From: Candidatus Kapaibacterium thiocyanatum
GTDB taxonomy: Bacteria; Bacteroidota; Ignavibacteria; Kapaibacteriales; Kapaibacteriaceae
Assembly (NCBI GenBank): GCA_001899175.1
Contig: MKVH01000002.1
Span: 1-64,000 of the forward strand
Direction of reading: 5' to 3'
DNA length: 64,000 nt
The number at the start of each line of letters is the position of its first letter. Positions within the stretch are counted from its first letter, which is position 1. Below, one piece after another: positions 52,794 through 64,000 of this stretch. The notes under the pieces are model-generated. The model did not search any database, had not been told where the DNA came from, and saw nothing but the letters and a program-made list of their open reading frames with translations. Position numbers and translations under genes: made by a program.

Positions 52794-54824
52794 ATGGAAC
52801 TTCAGAACTACCTGTTCATCATCGTATTCGTCGGCGCGTTGGTGCTGTTCGGACGCAGCACACGACGCCTCATCTCATGGCTCAGGATAGCCAGGCCCGA
52901 CGTTCGCTGGGACCGCATCCCCGAACGGATCAGACAGACGCTCATCGTCGGCTTCGGTCAGAGCAAGATCCTGCGCGACAAGGTAGCGGGGCCGATCCAC
53001 GCCGGTATCTTCTGGGGCTTTCTCGTCCTGCTGGCATCGGCCATCGAAATGGTGCTCGAAGGACTCATTCCCGGCGGCACGCTGAACTTCCTCGGACCGG
53101 TCTATTCGGTCATCACGATCCTGACGGACATCTTCTGTCTGCTCATCATCGTCGGTACGATGATGTCGCTGTGGCGCCGCTACGTCAAGAAGGTAAAGCG
53201 CCTGCAGGTCGAAGGAGAGAAGGTCGAAGCCGGTCTCATCCTCCTCACGATCTTCTGCATCGTGACCGCACTGCTGGTGCAGAACGCACTGCGCGTGCAT
53301 GTCGAAGGCGCGGACTTCTCGTGGGCCGTACGCCCCGTCGCACGTCCGCTCGGTAACCTGCTCGCCGCCATGTTCGGTCCGGGGGCACTGTCCTTCCTCT
53401 TCCACGCAGGCTGGTGGATCCATGCCGTCTTCATTCTCGCCTTCCTGAACTACCTGCCGTACTCCAAGCACCTTCACGTACTGACGTCGATCCCGAATGT
53501 CTTCTTCTCCCACATCGGTCCGAACAACGCGATGGAGAAGATCGACTTCGAAGCCGAAGGAGTGGAGAAGTTCGGTATCGTGGACGTCGAGGACTTCTCG
53601 TGGAAGACCCTGTTCGACGGTTATACGTGTACGCACTGCGGTCGCTGTACGAGCGTATGTCCGGCCAATCAGACGGGTAAGGTACTGGATCCACGCGGCG
53701 TTATCGTGGCCATCAACGAGCGTACGATCGACAAGGCACCGCTCATCCTGAAGAAGGAACGGGGCGAGGAGCTGACGCAAGCCGAACAGCAGATATGGGA
53801 CAGGAAGCTCATCGGCGACTACGTTTCGCCGGACGCCCTCTGGGCCTGCACGACGTGCGGCGCCTGCATGCAGGAATGCCCCGTCAACATCGAACACGTA
53901 CCCGCCATCGTCGGCATGCGCCGTTCGATGGTGATGATGGAATCGTCGTTCAACGACGAAAGCGCACTGCTACCGGACATCTACAGCAACATGGAAACGA
54001 ATGCCGTGCCGTGGGGCGGCTTCGCGCAAGCCGATCGCGCGAACTGGGCCGAAGGCATGGGAATCAAGACGGCTGCCGAAGACCCTGCCATGGACGTCCT
54101 GTTCTGGGTGGGCTGCGCGGGATCATATGACGAACGTGCGAAGAAGATATCCCGATCCTTCGCCGAACTGATGCAGGCCGCCGGTGTGGAATTCCGCATC
54201 CTCGGAACCGAAGAACATTGCAACGGCGACGTCGCACGGCGTACAGGTAACGAGTACCTCGCCGACATGCTGACGAAGACGAACATCGAGACGATGCAGC
54301 GTTACGACGTAAAGAAGATCGTCGCGACATGTCCCCACTGCTTCAACACGATCAAGAACGAGTATCCGCAGTTCGGCGGCAACTTCGAAGTGGTGCACCA
54401 TACGCAGTTCATCAAGGAGCTGATCGACACGGGCAAGCTGAAGATCGATCGTGCCTCGGCATCGAAGGAAACGATCACGTATCACGACTCCTGCTATCTC
54501 GGACGCTACAACGAGGAGTACGAGGCGCCGCGCGCCACGCTCACGAACGTTCCCGGACTGGAGATCCTCGAAGTGTCGAGGTCGAAGGACCGCGGTCTGT
54601 GCTGCGGAGCCGGTGGCGGTCGTATGTTCATGGAAGAGCATGTGGGCGACCGCGTCAACGTCGTGCGTACCGACGAACTGCTGGCCACTGGTGCATCGAC
54701 GATCGCCGTGAACTGTCCGTTCTGTACGACGATGATCACGGACGGCGTGAAGGCCGCCGATCGTGTCGACGACGTCCAGGTTCGCGACGTTTCCGAAATC
54801 CTTCTGGATCACATCGTCCGCTGA
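52794..54824 (+). CDS. Membrane-bound FeS oxidoreductase (HdrD/GlpC-like with cytochrome b domain)
   Basis: 676 residues. Helices at about 5-20, 65-90, 100-125, 148-168 and 200-222 resemble the NarI-type cytochrome b module with candidate haem histidines (AGPIHAGIFW, LFHAGWWIHAVFI). Two [4Fe-4S] motifs follow (CTHCGRCTSVCP at about 281, CTTCGACMQECP at about 364), then two CCG cysteine-rich domains (WVGCAGSYDERA with CPHCFNTIKNEYP; HDSCYLGRYN with CCGAGGGRMFMEE). The layout matches heterodisulfide-reductase-like quinone-linked oxidoreductases, often tied to beta-oxidation via ETF. Divergent from the CoA-transferase. The electron donor is unknown. Confidence 0.9.
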   Translation: MELQNYLFIIVFVGALVLFGRSTRRLISWLRIARPDVRWDRIPERIRQTLIVGFGQSKILRDKVAGPIHAGIFWGFLVLLASAIEMVLEGLIPGGTLNFLGPVYSVITILTDIFCLLIIVGTMMSLWRRYVKKVKRLQVEGEKVEAGLILLTIFCIVTALLVQNALRVHVEGADFSWAVRPVARPLGNLLAAMFGPGALSFLFHAGWWIHAVFILAFLNYLPYSKHLHVLTSIPNVFFSHIGPNNAMEKIDFEAEGVEKFGIVDVEDFSWKTLFDGYTCTHCGRCTSVCPANQTGKVLDPRGVIVAINERTIDKAPLILKKERGEELTQAEQQIWDRKLIGDYVSPDALWACTTCGACMQECPVNIEHVPAIVGMRRSMVMMESSFNDESALLPDIYSNMETNAVPWGGFAQADRANWAEGMGIKTAAEDPAMDVLFWVGCAGSYDERAKKISRSFAELMQAAGVEFRILGTEEHCNGDVARRTGNEYLADMLTKTNIETMQRYDVKKIVATCPHCFNTIKNEYPQFGGNFEVVHHTQFIKELIDTGKLKIDRASASKETITYHDSCYLGRYNEEYEAPRATLTNVPGLEILEVSRSKDRGLCCGAGGGRMFMEEHVGDRVNVVRTDELLATGASTIAVNCPFCTTMITDGVKAADRVDDVQVRDVSEILLDHIVR

Positions 54825-54855
54825 CGTTCGATACTACCACGAAGAGAACATCATG

Positions 54856-54886
54856 GATCCCCCGATACCTCGCGTGTCGGGGGATC
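54856..54886. terminator. Terminator between convergent genes
   Basis: 10-bp perfect stem (54856-54865 with 54877-54886) followed by GTTCGTTT on the plus strand. Confidence 0.75.
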
Positions 54887-54913
54887 GTTCGTTTCGGGAG
54901 GGGGGATCCCCGC

Positions 54914-56191
54914 TCAGTGGATACGGAGGGAACGCGACAGCACGCGCGACAGTTCACCCGTGAGCATGCGGCGCTCGAAGCCTTCCACGTATTGTTCGTC
55001 GGGATGAGGAAGCGCGTTCTTCTTCCACTTGTCGTACATCTCGATGATGCACGTCGCGATGGCGTCCACATCGTCCGGAGCGGTGATCCAGGCCGCTCCA
55101 TAGCGTTCGGCATCGCGTCGCAGTGCTCCATCGGGCAGCGAGGCGAGGATCGGCAGCCGTGTGCCGAAGTATTCGTAGAGTTTTCCGCTCGAGACCGTAT
55201 CGGCGTTCTTGCCGTAGCCTACCATCATCCACAGTGCATCGCTGTCCTGGAGCAGGGTGACGGTATCGGCATGGGACATGTAGCCGTGGTCATGGACGAT
55301 ATCCTGAAGGCCCAGTTTCTTCACCGTCTTCCGGTGTTCGTCGCGCAGCAGGCCGGCGAAGTGAAGATCGAGCGAAATGTCCGGTCGGTCCTTCAGCACC
55401 TTCTTCACGGCGCGGAAGAAATAGGACGGCGTGATGAACTCGTAGAAGATCCCTGCATAGGTCAGGCGCATCGCTGCATGTTTCGTATGATTCCGATGCT
55501 GCTGCATGTCCTCCGCATCGTAGCCGTGAGGGATGATGACGACGTCGTCGAAGGCCAGTTGCGGATAGGTGGCGATCAGCCGTTCCTTGATGCGTCTGTT
55601 CGTGACCACGATCTTCGAGGCATGGGTGAGGACGTCGTACTCGTACTGCTTGTGCAGGTGCGCATGCCAGGGTGTGGGATAGAAACTGAACTGGTTGCCG
55701 TACCAGAGATCGCGGTAGTCCAGGATGAGGGGGATGCCGGTCTCCGTGCTCAGCACGGCACCGGCCATCATGGGAGAGAAGGGCGGGCCCGAGACCAGGA
55801 TGGCGTCGAAGTCCACGTCCTTCACGAGGTCGCGCGCCAACATCAGTGCCTGACGGGACCAGCTCTTCTTGTTGTCGGGTACGAAGATTGTGCTGCTTGC
55901 GCGGTTGAGCATCTTGCGCAGCACTTCGCGGGGCATCCTGACGGTGCCCTTGTTCTTGAGGAGGCTGTTCGGATCCTTGCCGCTCGTGCGGTGAATCGTC
56001 ACGTCGCGTCCTTCCAGTTCATCGAGGAGCGACTGGTCGTGCGCATAGTACGCCGTCGGCCCGGTGGCGATCACATGAGGATGCCAGCCGTAGTCGGGCA
56101 GGTACTTGACGAACTTCGTGATACGCTGAACGCCGCTGAGTCCCATCGGTGGGAAGTAGTAGGCGAGGACGAGGACGTTGAGTTGTTCCAT
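54914..56191 (-). CDS. GT4-family glycosyltransferase
   Basis: 425 residues. GT-B fold: an N-terminal domain with LVLAYYFPPMGLSGVQRITKF (glycine-rich acceptor loop) and LVSGPPFSP, then a C-terminal donor-binding domain with the EX7E-like region (YGKNADTVSSGKLYEYFGTRLPILA). Typical of glycan or LPS assembly in Bacteroidota. Minus strand, 6 nt downstream of an M24 peptidase gene with which it is likely co-transcribed. Substrates unknown. Confidence 0.88.
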   Translation of the reverse strand: MEQLNVLVLAYYFPPMGLSGVQRITKFVKYLPDYGWHPHVIATGPTAYYAHDQSLLDELEGRDVTIHRTSGKDPNSLLKNKGTVRMPREVLRKMLNRASSTIFVPDNKKSWSRQALMLARDLVKDVDFDAILVSGPPFSPMMAGAVLSTETGIPLILDYRDLWYGNQFSFYPTPWHAHLHKQYEYDVLTHASKIVVTNRRIKERLIATYPQLAFDDVVIIPHGYDAEDMQQHRNHTKHAAMRLTYAGIFYEFITPSYFFRAVKKVLKDRPDISLDLHFAGLLRDEHRKTVKKLGLQDIVHDHGYMSHADTVTLLQDSDALWMMVGYGKNADTVSSGKLYEYFGTRLPILASLPDGALRRDAERYGAAWITAPDDVDAIATCIIEMYDKWKKNALPHPDEQYVEGFERRMLTGELSRVLSRSLRIH

Positions 56192-56197
56192 GCCCCC

Positions 56198-57295
56198 TTA
56201 CACGATCACCAGTTCACGAGGAGCGGAGGTAAGGATGTCCGGGCCATCCTTCGTGATCACGACGTCGTCTTCGATACGCATGCCGAACTTGCCGGGAAGG
56301 TAGATGCCGGGTTCGATCGTCACGACGCAACCTTCGGGCAGGACTTCCTTGGTATTGGCATAGGAGACGCGAGGATTCTCGTGCACTTCATAGCCGAGGC
56401 CATGACCGAGGGAATGGCGGAAGTAGTCCCCATAGCCTGCCGCCGTGATGAGGTCGCGTGCGGCAGCGTCGAGCTGTGCCGCCGTCACTCCCGTCACCGC
56501 AGCGTCGAGTGCCGACAGATGGGCATCGTAGAGTACGGCGAAGACGTCCATCACCTTCTTCGACGGCGTGCCGATGGCGAAGGTACGGGTCATGTCGCTG
56601 TAGAAGCCGTGAACGCAGCAGCCGAAGTCGACCGTCACGACGTCGCCCTTCTTGATGACGCTGTCGCTGGCGCGGCCATGCGGCATGGCGCTGCGGGCAC
56701 CGCTCACGACGATGATGTCGAAGGCATCCTTCTCGGAGCCGAGCTCGCGTGTGGTGTTCGCGAGCATGGTGGCGACCTGGCGTTCCGTCATGCCGGCCTT
56801 GACGGAGCCGAGCATCCGTTCGTAGGCCATCGAGACGATATTGGCGGCGTGGGCGAGTTCGTTGATCTCGAACGGAGCCTTCACACGTGTGATGGTCTCG
56901 GGAAGGCCGACGGCTTCCATCATCTTCGCGGGAGCCATGGCCTTCTTCATCGCCTTGAAGCCGCTCACCGTATGCCGTGTGGGATCGTAGCCTACGGTCT
57001 TCCACTTCGAGGCGAGGCCGGAGGCCGCGCCCCAGAAATCGCGGTCGATGACGACCTTCAGCCCGTCGAGGGGATAGACTTCCTTCTTGACCTGGATATC
57101 GTACAGGTCGTTCGTAAAGAAGTGGATAGCCTTGTTCGATACTATTGCCATTGCCATCGAACCGCTGAAGCCGAAGAAGTACCGGAGAGAAGGCGTATGG
57201 GACATGACGAGAGCGTCGAGTCCGTGAGCCTTCATGCTTCTGCGCAGCGAGGCGATACGCTCTGCCGCATAGTTGACGTGTGCCTTGCTAGCCAT
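56198..57295 (-). CDS. M24 Xaa-Pro peptidase (PepQ/PepP-like, cytosolic)
   Basis: 365 residues, no signal peptide. Creatinase-type N-domain (about 5-130) and M24 metal site: TVDFGCCVHGFYSDMTRTF, LGHGLGYEVHE, TIEPGIYLPG and GMRIEDDV. Cytosolic counterpart of the secreted enzyme at 16.1 kb; probably a proline dipeptidase or aminopeptidase P. 4 nt downstream of guaB on the same strand, so part of the guaB operon. Confidence 0.92.
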   Translation of the reverse strand: MASKAHVNYAAERIASLRRSMKAHGLDALVMSHTPSLRYFFGFSGSMAMAIVSNKAIHFFTNDLYDIQVKKEVYPLDGLKVVIDRDFWGAASGLASKWKTVGYDPTRHTVSGFKAMKKAMAPAKMMEAVGLPETITRVKAPFEINELAHAANIVSMAYERMLGSVKAGMTERQVATMLANTTRELGSEKDAFDIIVVSGARSAMPHGRASDSVIKKGDVVTVDFGCCVHGFYSDMTRTFAIGTPSKKVMDVFAVLYDAHLSALDAAVTGVTAAQLDAAARDLITAAGYGDYFRHSLGHGLGYEVHENPRVSYANTKEVLPEGCVVTIEPGIYLPGKFGMRIEDDVVITKDGPDILTSAPRELVIV

Positions 57296-57299
57296 GGTA

Positions 57300-59855
<2,556 letters not shown>

Positions 59856-59903
59856 GCGTCCGTCGCGGGTATGCCTGACGACCTTGGCCTGCCCGTAAAC
59901 GAC

Positions 59904-59928
59904 GAGGACCGGCACATGGCCGGTCCTC
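59904..59928. terminator. Bidirectional terminator
   Basis: 9-bp perfect stem (59904-59912 with 59920-59928) between the convergent monooxygenase-like and atpC genes; weak T-runs on both sides. Confidence 0.65.
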
Positions 59929-59961
59929 GAAAAGCTGACGTTCGTTCGATGGATGACGAGA

Positions 59962-60384
59962 TCAGGCGTGTTCGCGTTGCAGCTTGGCTGCACGGAGGCG
60001 TGCTTCGGCCCAGTGCACTTCCTTGCGTGCGAGGTCGCGCTGATGACGGTCGGGCAGCGTGTCGGCCTTCTCGCGGGAGTCGGCATAGTCCGCTTCGGCC
60101 GCGGCGACGTCGACGGCCGAGGCGGACATCAGTTCGTTCACCACGATGGAGATCGTATTGTTGAGCACTTCCACGAAGCCTTCGCGCGAAGCGTAATAGG
60201 AGACCTGGTTGGATGGATCCTCGATCTTGATCACGCCGGTATCCAGCGATGAGATGATCGGGGCGTGATTGTACAACACCTGGAAGGGACTCTTCGAGCC
60301 AGGCACGCTCACGGCCAGCGCAGGGCCCGTATAGGCCGTGGTCTGGGGCGTGACGATGCTGACGTTGAGGATATGGTCGCTCAT
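59962..60384 (-). CDS. atpC: ATP synthase F1 epsilon subunit
   Basis: 140 residues. N-terminal beta-sandwich (VSIVTPQTTAYTGPALAVSVPG, LYNHAPIISSLDTGVIKI, SREGFVEVLNNTISIVV) and a two-helix C-terminal domain (VDVAAAEADYADSREKADTLPD, LARKEVHWAEARLRAAKLQ). It couples rotation and may inhibit ATP hydrolysis. 8 nt after atpD. Confidence 0.93.
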   Translation of the reverse strand: MSDHILNVSIVTPQTTAYTGPALAVSVPGSKSPFQVLYNHAPIISSLDTGVIKIEDPSNQVSYYASREGFVEVLNNTISIVVNELMSASAVDVAAAEADYADSREKADTLPDRHQRDLARKEVHWAEARLRAAKLQREHA

Positions 60385-60392
60385 CGCTGGCC

Positions 60393-61934
<1,542 letters not shown>

Positions 61935-61971
61935 TCATACCAACGCTTTACAGCTTTACATAGGGAAACGC

Positions 61972-63144
61972 ATGTCGTCCTTCATCGTTGCCGCTGCCCG
62001 TACGCCGATCGGTGCCTTCATGGGATCGCTCGCCGATCTGTCCGCTCCCCACCTTGGTGCCGTGGCCATCAGGAGTGCCGTGGAGCGCGCCGGTATCGCC
62101 CCCGATGCCGTCAGTGAAGTGATCATGGGAAATGTCCTGACCGGTGGAGTAGGGCAGGCGCCGGCCCGCCAGGCCGCCCTGTTCGGCGGACTGCCGAATA
62201 CGGTTCCCTGCATGACCATCAACAAGGTCTGCGGATCGGGTCTGAAGAGCGTGATGCTGGCCGACCAGGCGATCCGTTGCGGCGATGCCGACGTGGTCGT
62301 GGCCGGTGGACAGGAATCGATGACGAATGCACCCTATGCCCTCCCCAAGGCCCGCGGGGGATACAAATACGGTCATGGCGAAATGCTGGACCTGCTGCTG
62401 CACGACGGCCTCTGGGACGTCTACAACAAGTATCCGATGGGCAATGCCGCCGAACTGTGCGCCACAGAATGCAACATCTCGCGTGAGGAGCAGGACGCCT
62501 TTTCCATCGAAAGCTACAAGCGTGCCCTGGCCGCCCAGGAGCAGGGCTGGTTCAAGGACGAGATCGTTCCCGTCGTGGTAGCCGGCCGCAAGGGCGACGT
62601 CACGGTGGACAGCGACGAGGAGCCGGGCCGCAGCAACTTCGACAAGATTCCGCTCCTGAAGCCCTCCTTCAAGAAGGACGGTACGATCACGGCCGCCAAC
62701 GCTTCCTCCATCAACGACGGCGCCGCCGCCATCGTCGTGGCCGGCGAAGCCGCGCTCAAGTCCCACAACCTCACGCCGATGGCCCGCATCGTGGCCCAGG
62801 CGTCCTTCGCCCATGATCCGGCATGGTTCACGACGGCCCCCATCGATGCCATCAAGCGCGTCGCAGGCAAGGCCGGTCTGTCTATCGACGACATCGACCT
62901 CTTCGAGATCAACGAAGCCTTTGCCGTCGTGGCGCTGGCCGCACAGAACAAGCTGGGCATTCCGGCGGACAAGCTGAACGTCCACGGCGGCGCCGTGGCT
63001 CTCGGTCATCCCATCGGTGCTTCGGGTGCGCGCCTGCTCACGACGCTGGTCCATGCACTCAAGCGCTACAACAGGAAGTACGGTCTGGTCACGCTCTGCA
63101 TCGGCGGTGGCGAAGCCAGCGCGATGATCGTCGAACGTGTCTGA
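61972..63144 (+). CDS. Acetyl-CoA acetyltransferase (thiolase)
   Basis: 390 residues. Active-site cysteine near residue 87 in NKVCGSGLKS, NEAFAVV, HPIGASGARLL and the second cysteine in LCIGGGEAS. Biosynthetic/degradative thiolase of the PhaA/AtoB type, condensing two acetyl-CoA or cleaving acetoacetyl-CoA. The CoA-transferase and the FeS oxidoreductase at 51.4-54.8 kb could belong to the same acid/fatty-acid metabolism. Well-spaced promoter upstream. Isocitrate dehydrogenase follows after 62 nt. Confidence 0.95.
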   Translation: MSSFIVAAARTPIGAFMGSLADLSAPHLGAVAIRSAVERAGIAPDAVSEVIMGNVLTGGVGQAPARQAALFGGLPNTVPCMTINKVCGSGLKSVMLADQAIRCGDADVVVAGGQESMTNAPYALPKARGGYKYGHGEMLDLLLHDGLWDVYNKYPMGNAAELCATECNISREEQDAFSIESYKRALAAQEQGWFKDEIVPVVVAGRKGDVTVDSDEEPGRSNFDKIPLLKPSFKKDGTITAANASSINDGAAAIVVAGEAALKSHNLTPMARIVAQASFAHDPAWFTTAPIDAIKRVAGKAGLSIDDIDLFEINEAFAVVALAAQNKLGIPADKLNVHGGAVALGHPIGASGARLLTTLVHALKRYNRKYGLVTLCIGGGEASAMIVERV

Positions 63145-63206
63145 GGATACTCCCGGCCGACGGCTATGAACTACAAGACATTTACAAGCTTCAAGGAACG
63201 GAACGA

Positions 63207-64000
63207 ATGCAACGACGTACGGTAACTTTGATCGAAGGTGATGGAATTGGTCCTGAAATCTGCGCCTCAGTGGTTCGCGTCTTCGAAGCAGCCGGAGTAC
63301 CTGTAGACTGGGAACGTGCCGAAGCCGGCCTGACCGCCATCGAGCGGACTGGAAGCGGCGTTCCCGACGAAACGCTCGCGTCCATCAAGCGCAACAGGCT
63401 CGCCCTGAAAGGCCCCACGACCACGCCGGTCGGTGGTGGACACAAGAGCGTGAACGTCACGATCCGCAAGGCCCTCGACCTCTATGCCAATATCCGTCTG
63501 GCACGGACGATGCCGGCGGTCCATACCCGCTTCGACAACGTCAACATCCTCGTCGTGCGCGAAAACATCGAGGACACGTATGCCGGTATCGAGAACTGGC
63601 AGACGCCGAACGTCGCCCAATGCCTCAAGCTGATCACGAGGCCCGGTTCGATGGCCGTCATCCGTTATGCGTTCGAAGAAGCCCGCAAGCTCGGTCGCAA
63701 GCGCGTGACGTGCGTGCACAAGGCCAACATCCACAAGATCACGGACGGTCTCTTCCTCGAAGTGTTCCGTCAGGTGGCAGCGGAATACACCGATATCGAA
63801 GCCAGCGACATCATCGTCGACAACTGCTGCATGCAGCTCGTCACCCGTCCCGATCAATTCGACGTCCTCGTGCTGCCGAATCTTTACGGCGACATCGTCT
63901 CCGACCTCTGCGCCGGTATCGTCGGCGGTCTTGGCGTAGCTCCGGGAGGGAACATCGGTCGCGACTGTGCGATCTTCGAAGCCGTGCACGGTTCGGCACC
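63207..64000 (+). CDS. NAD-dependent isocitrate dehydrogenase (3' truncated by the window)
   Basis: 264 codons visible. It begins MQRRTVTLIEGDGIGPEICA; TTTPVGGGHKSVNVTIRKAL, DLYANIRLAR, VVRENIEDTYAGIE, HKANIHKITDGLF and LPNLYGDIVSDLCAG define the isocitrate/isopropylmalate dehydrogenase family. The GGGHKSVNVTIRKALDLYAN segment is that of NAD-type isocitrate dehydrogenases (TCA cycle, 2-oxoglutarate). The frame runs off the window end after GRDCAIFEAVHGSA. ATG at 63207 with AAGGAA 9 bases upstream. Confidence 0.9.
   Translation, partial: MQRRTVTLIEGDGIGPEICASVVRVFEAAGVPVDWERAEAGLTAIERTGSGVPDETLASIKRNRLALKGPTTTPVGGGHKSVNVTIRKALDLYANIRLARTMPAVHTRFDNVNILVVRENIEDTYAGIENWQTPNVAQCLKLITRPGSMAVIRYAFEEARKLGRKRVTCVHKANIHKITDGLFLEVFRQVAAEYTDIEASDIIVDNCCMQLVTRPDQFDVLVLPNLYGDIVSDLCAGIVGGLGVAPGGNIGRDCAIFEAVHGSA

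Overview
The window is GC-rich chromosomal DNA, almost fully coding, from a non-phototrophic member of the Bacteroidota/Chlorobiota (FCB) group, most likely a Kapabacteria/Ignavibacteria-type organism. The evidence is: two proteins ending in type IX secretion (Por) C-terminal sorting domains (1-84 and 46821-49247); families typical of that group (DUF2851, GWxTD, TSP3-OmpA fusion, DUF5117/5118 metalloprotease); an atpDC pair apart from the other ATP synthase genes; and a recurring TAnnTTTG-like -7 promoter element, the Bacteroidota signature. No rRNA, tRNA, CRISPR array, phage or insertion sequence was seen.

Left part (1-10.4 kb, mostly minus strand): the end of a secreted protein; an Ada/Ogt-type repair protein; a complete YbhGFSR-like exporter operon (TetR regulator, TolC-like channel, HlyD-like lipoprotein, two ABC ATPases, two ABC-2 permeases) behind a palindromic operator candidate; then a polyprenyl diphosphate synthase with type 2 isopentenyl diphosphate isomerase. 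10.6-17.5 kb: pepP, glmM, a 1000-residue protein built like a type IIG restriction-modification enzyme but lacking both catalytic signatures, and dprA. The last three form a tightly spaced, partly translationally coupled series, and this is the most unusual locus here. 17.5-22.3 kb: a compact operon of a DoxX/MauE-like protein, a homocysteine methyltransferase/MTHFR fusion whose methyltransferase half has lost its zinc cysteines, an RDD membrane protein, tryptophan 2,3-dioxygenase and comFC.

Middle (22.3-44 kb): small membrane proteins, a large zinc metalloprotease lipoprotein preceded by a terminator-like leader hairpin, pyrF, DUF2851, YCII and glyoxalase-fold proteins. A plus-strand operon follows (SDR threonine dehydrogenase/epimerase, DUF255 thioredoxin-domain protein, O-antigen ligase-like protein, folD, RluA-type pseudouridine synthase), then adk, an OmpA/TSP3 envelope protein with DnaA boxes at its promoter, a DUF2279 protein, rlpA overlapping an alpha/beta hydrolase tail to tail, an outer-membrane lipoprotein-sorting-like protein, a TPR protein and DUF3467.

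Right (43.9-64 kb): rpmH-rnpA-yidD-yidC (no dnaA beside it), the T9SS cargo protein with a thioredoxin-like head, a GWxTD protein coupled to a small lipoprotein, a CoA-transferase divergent from a large membrane-bound FeS oxidoreductase (heterodisulfide reductase-like), a glycosyltransferase, an M24 peptidase, guaB, a flavin monooxygenase-like protein, atpDC, a thiolase and a truncated NAD-type isocitrate dehydrogenase. Most of the genes are housekeeping. Many are linked by ATGA-type overlaps, so operons can be read with fair confidence.
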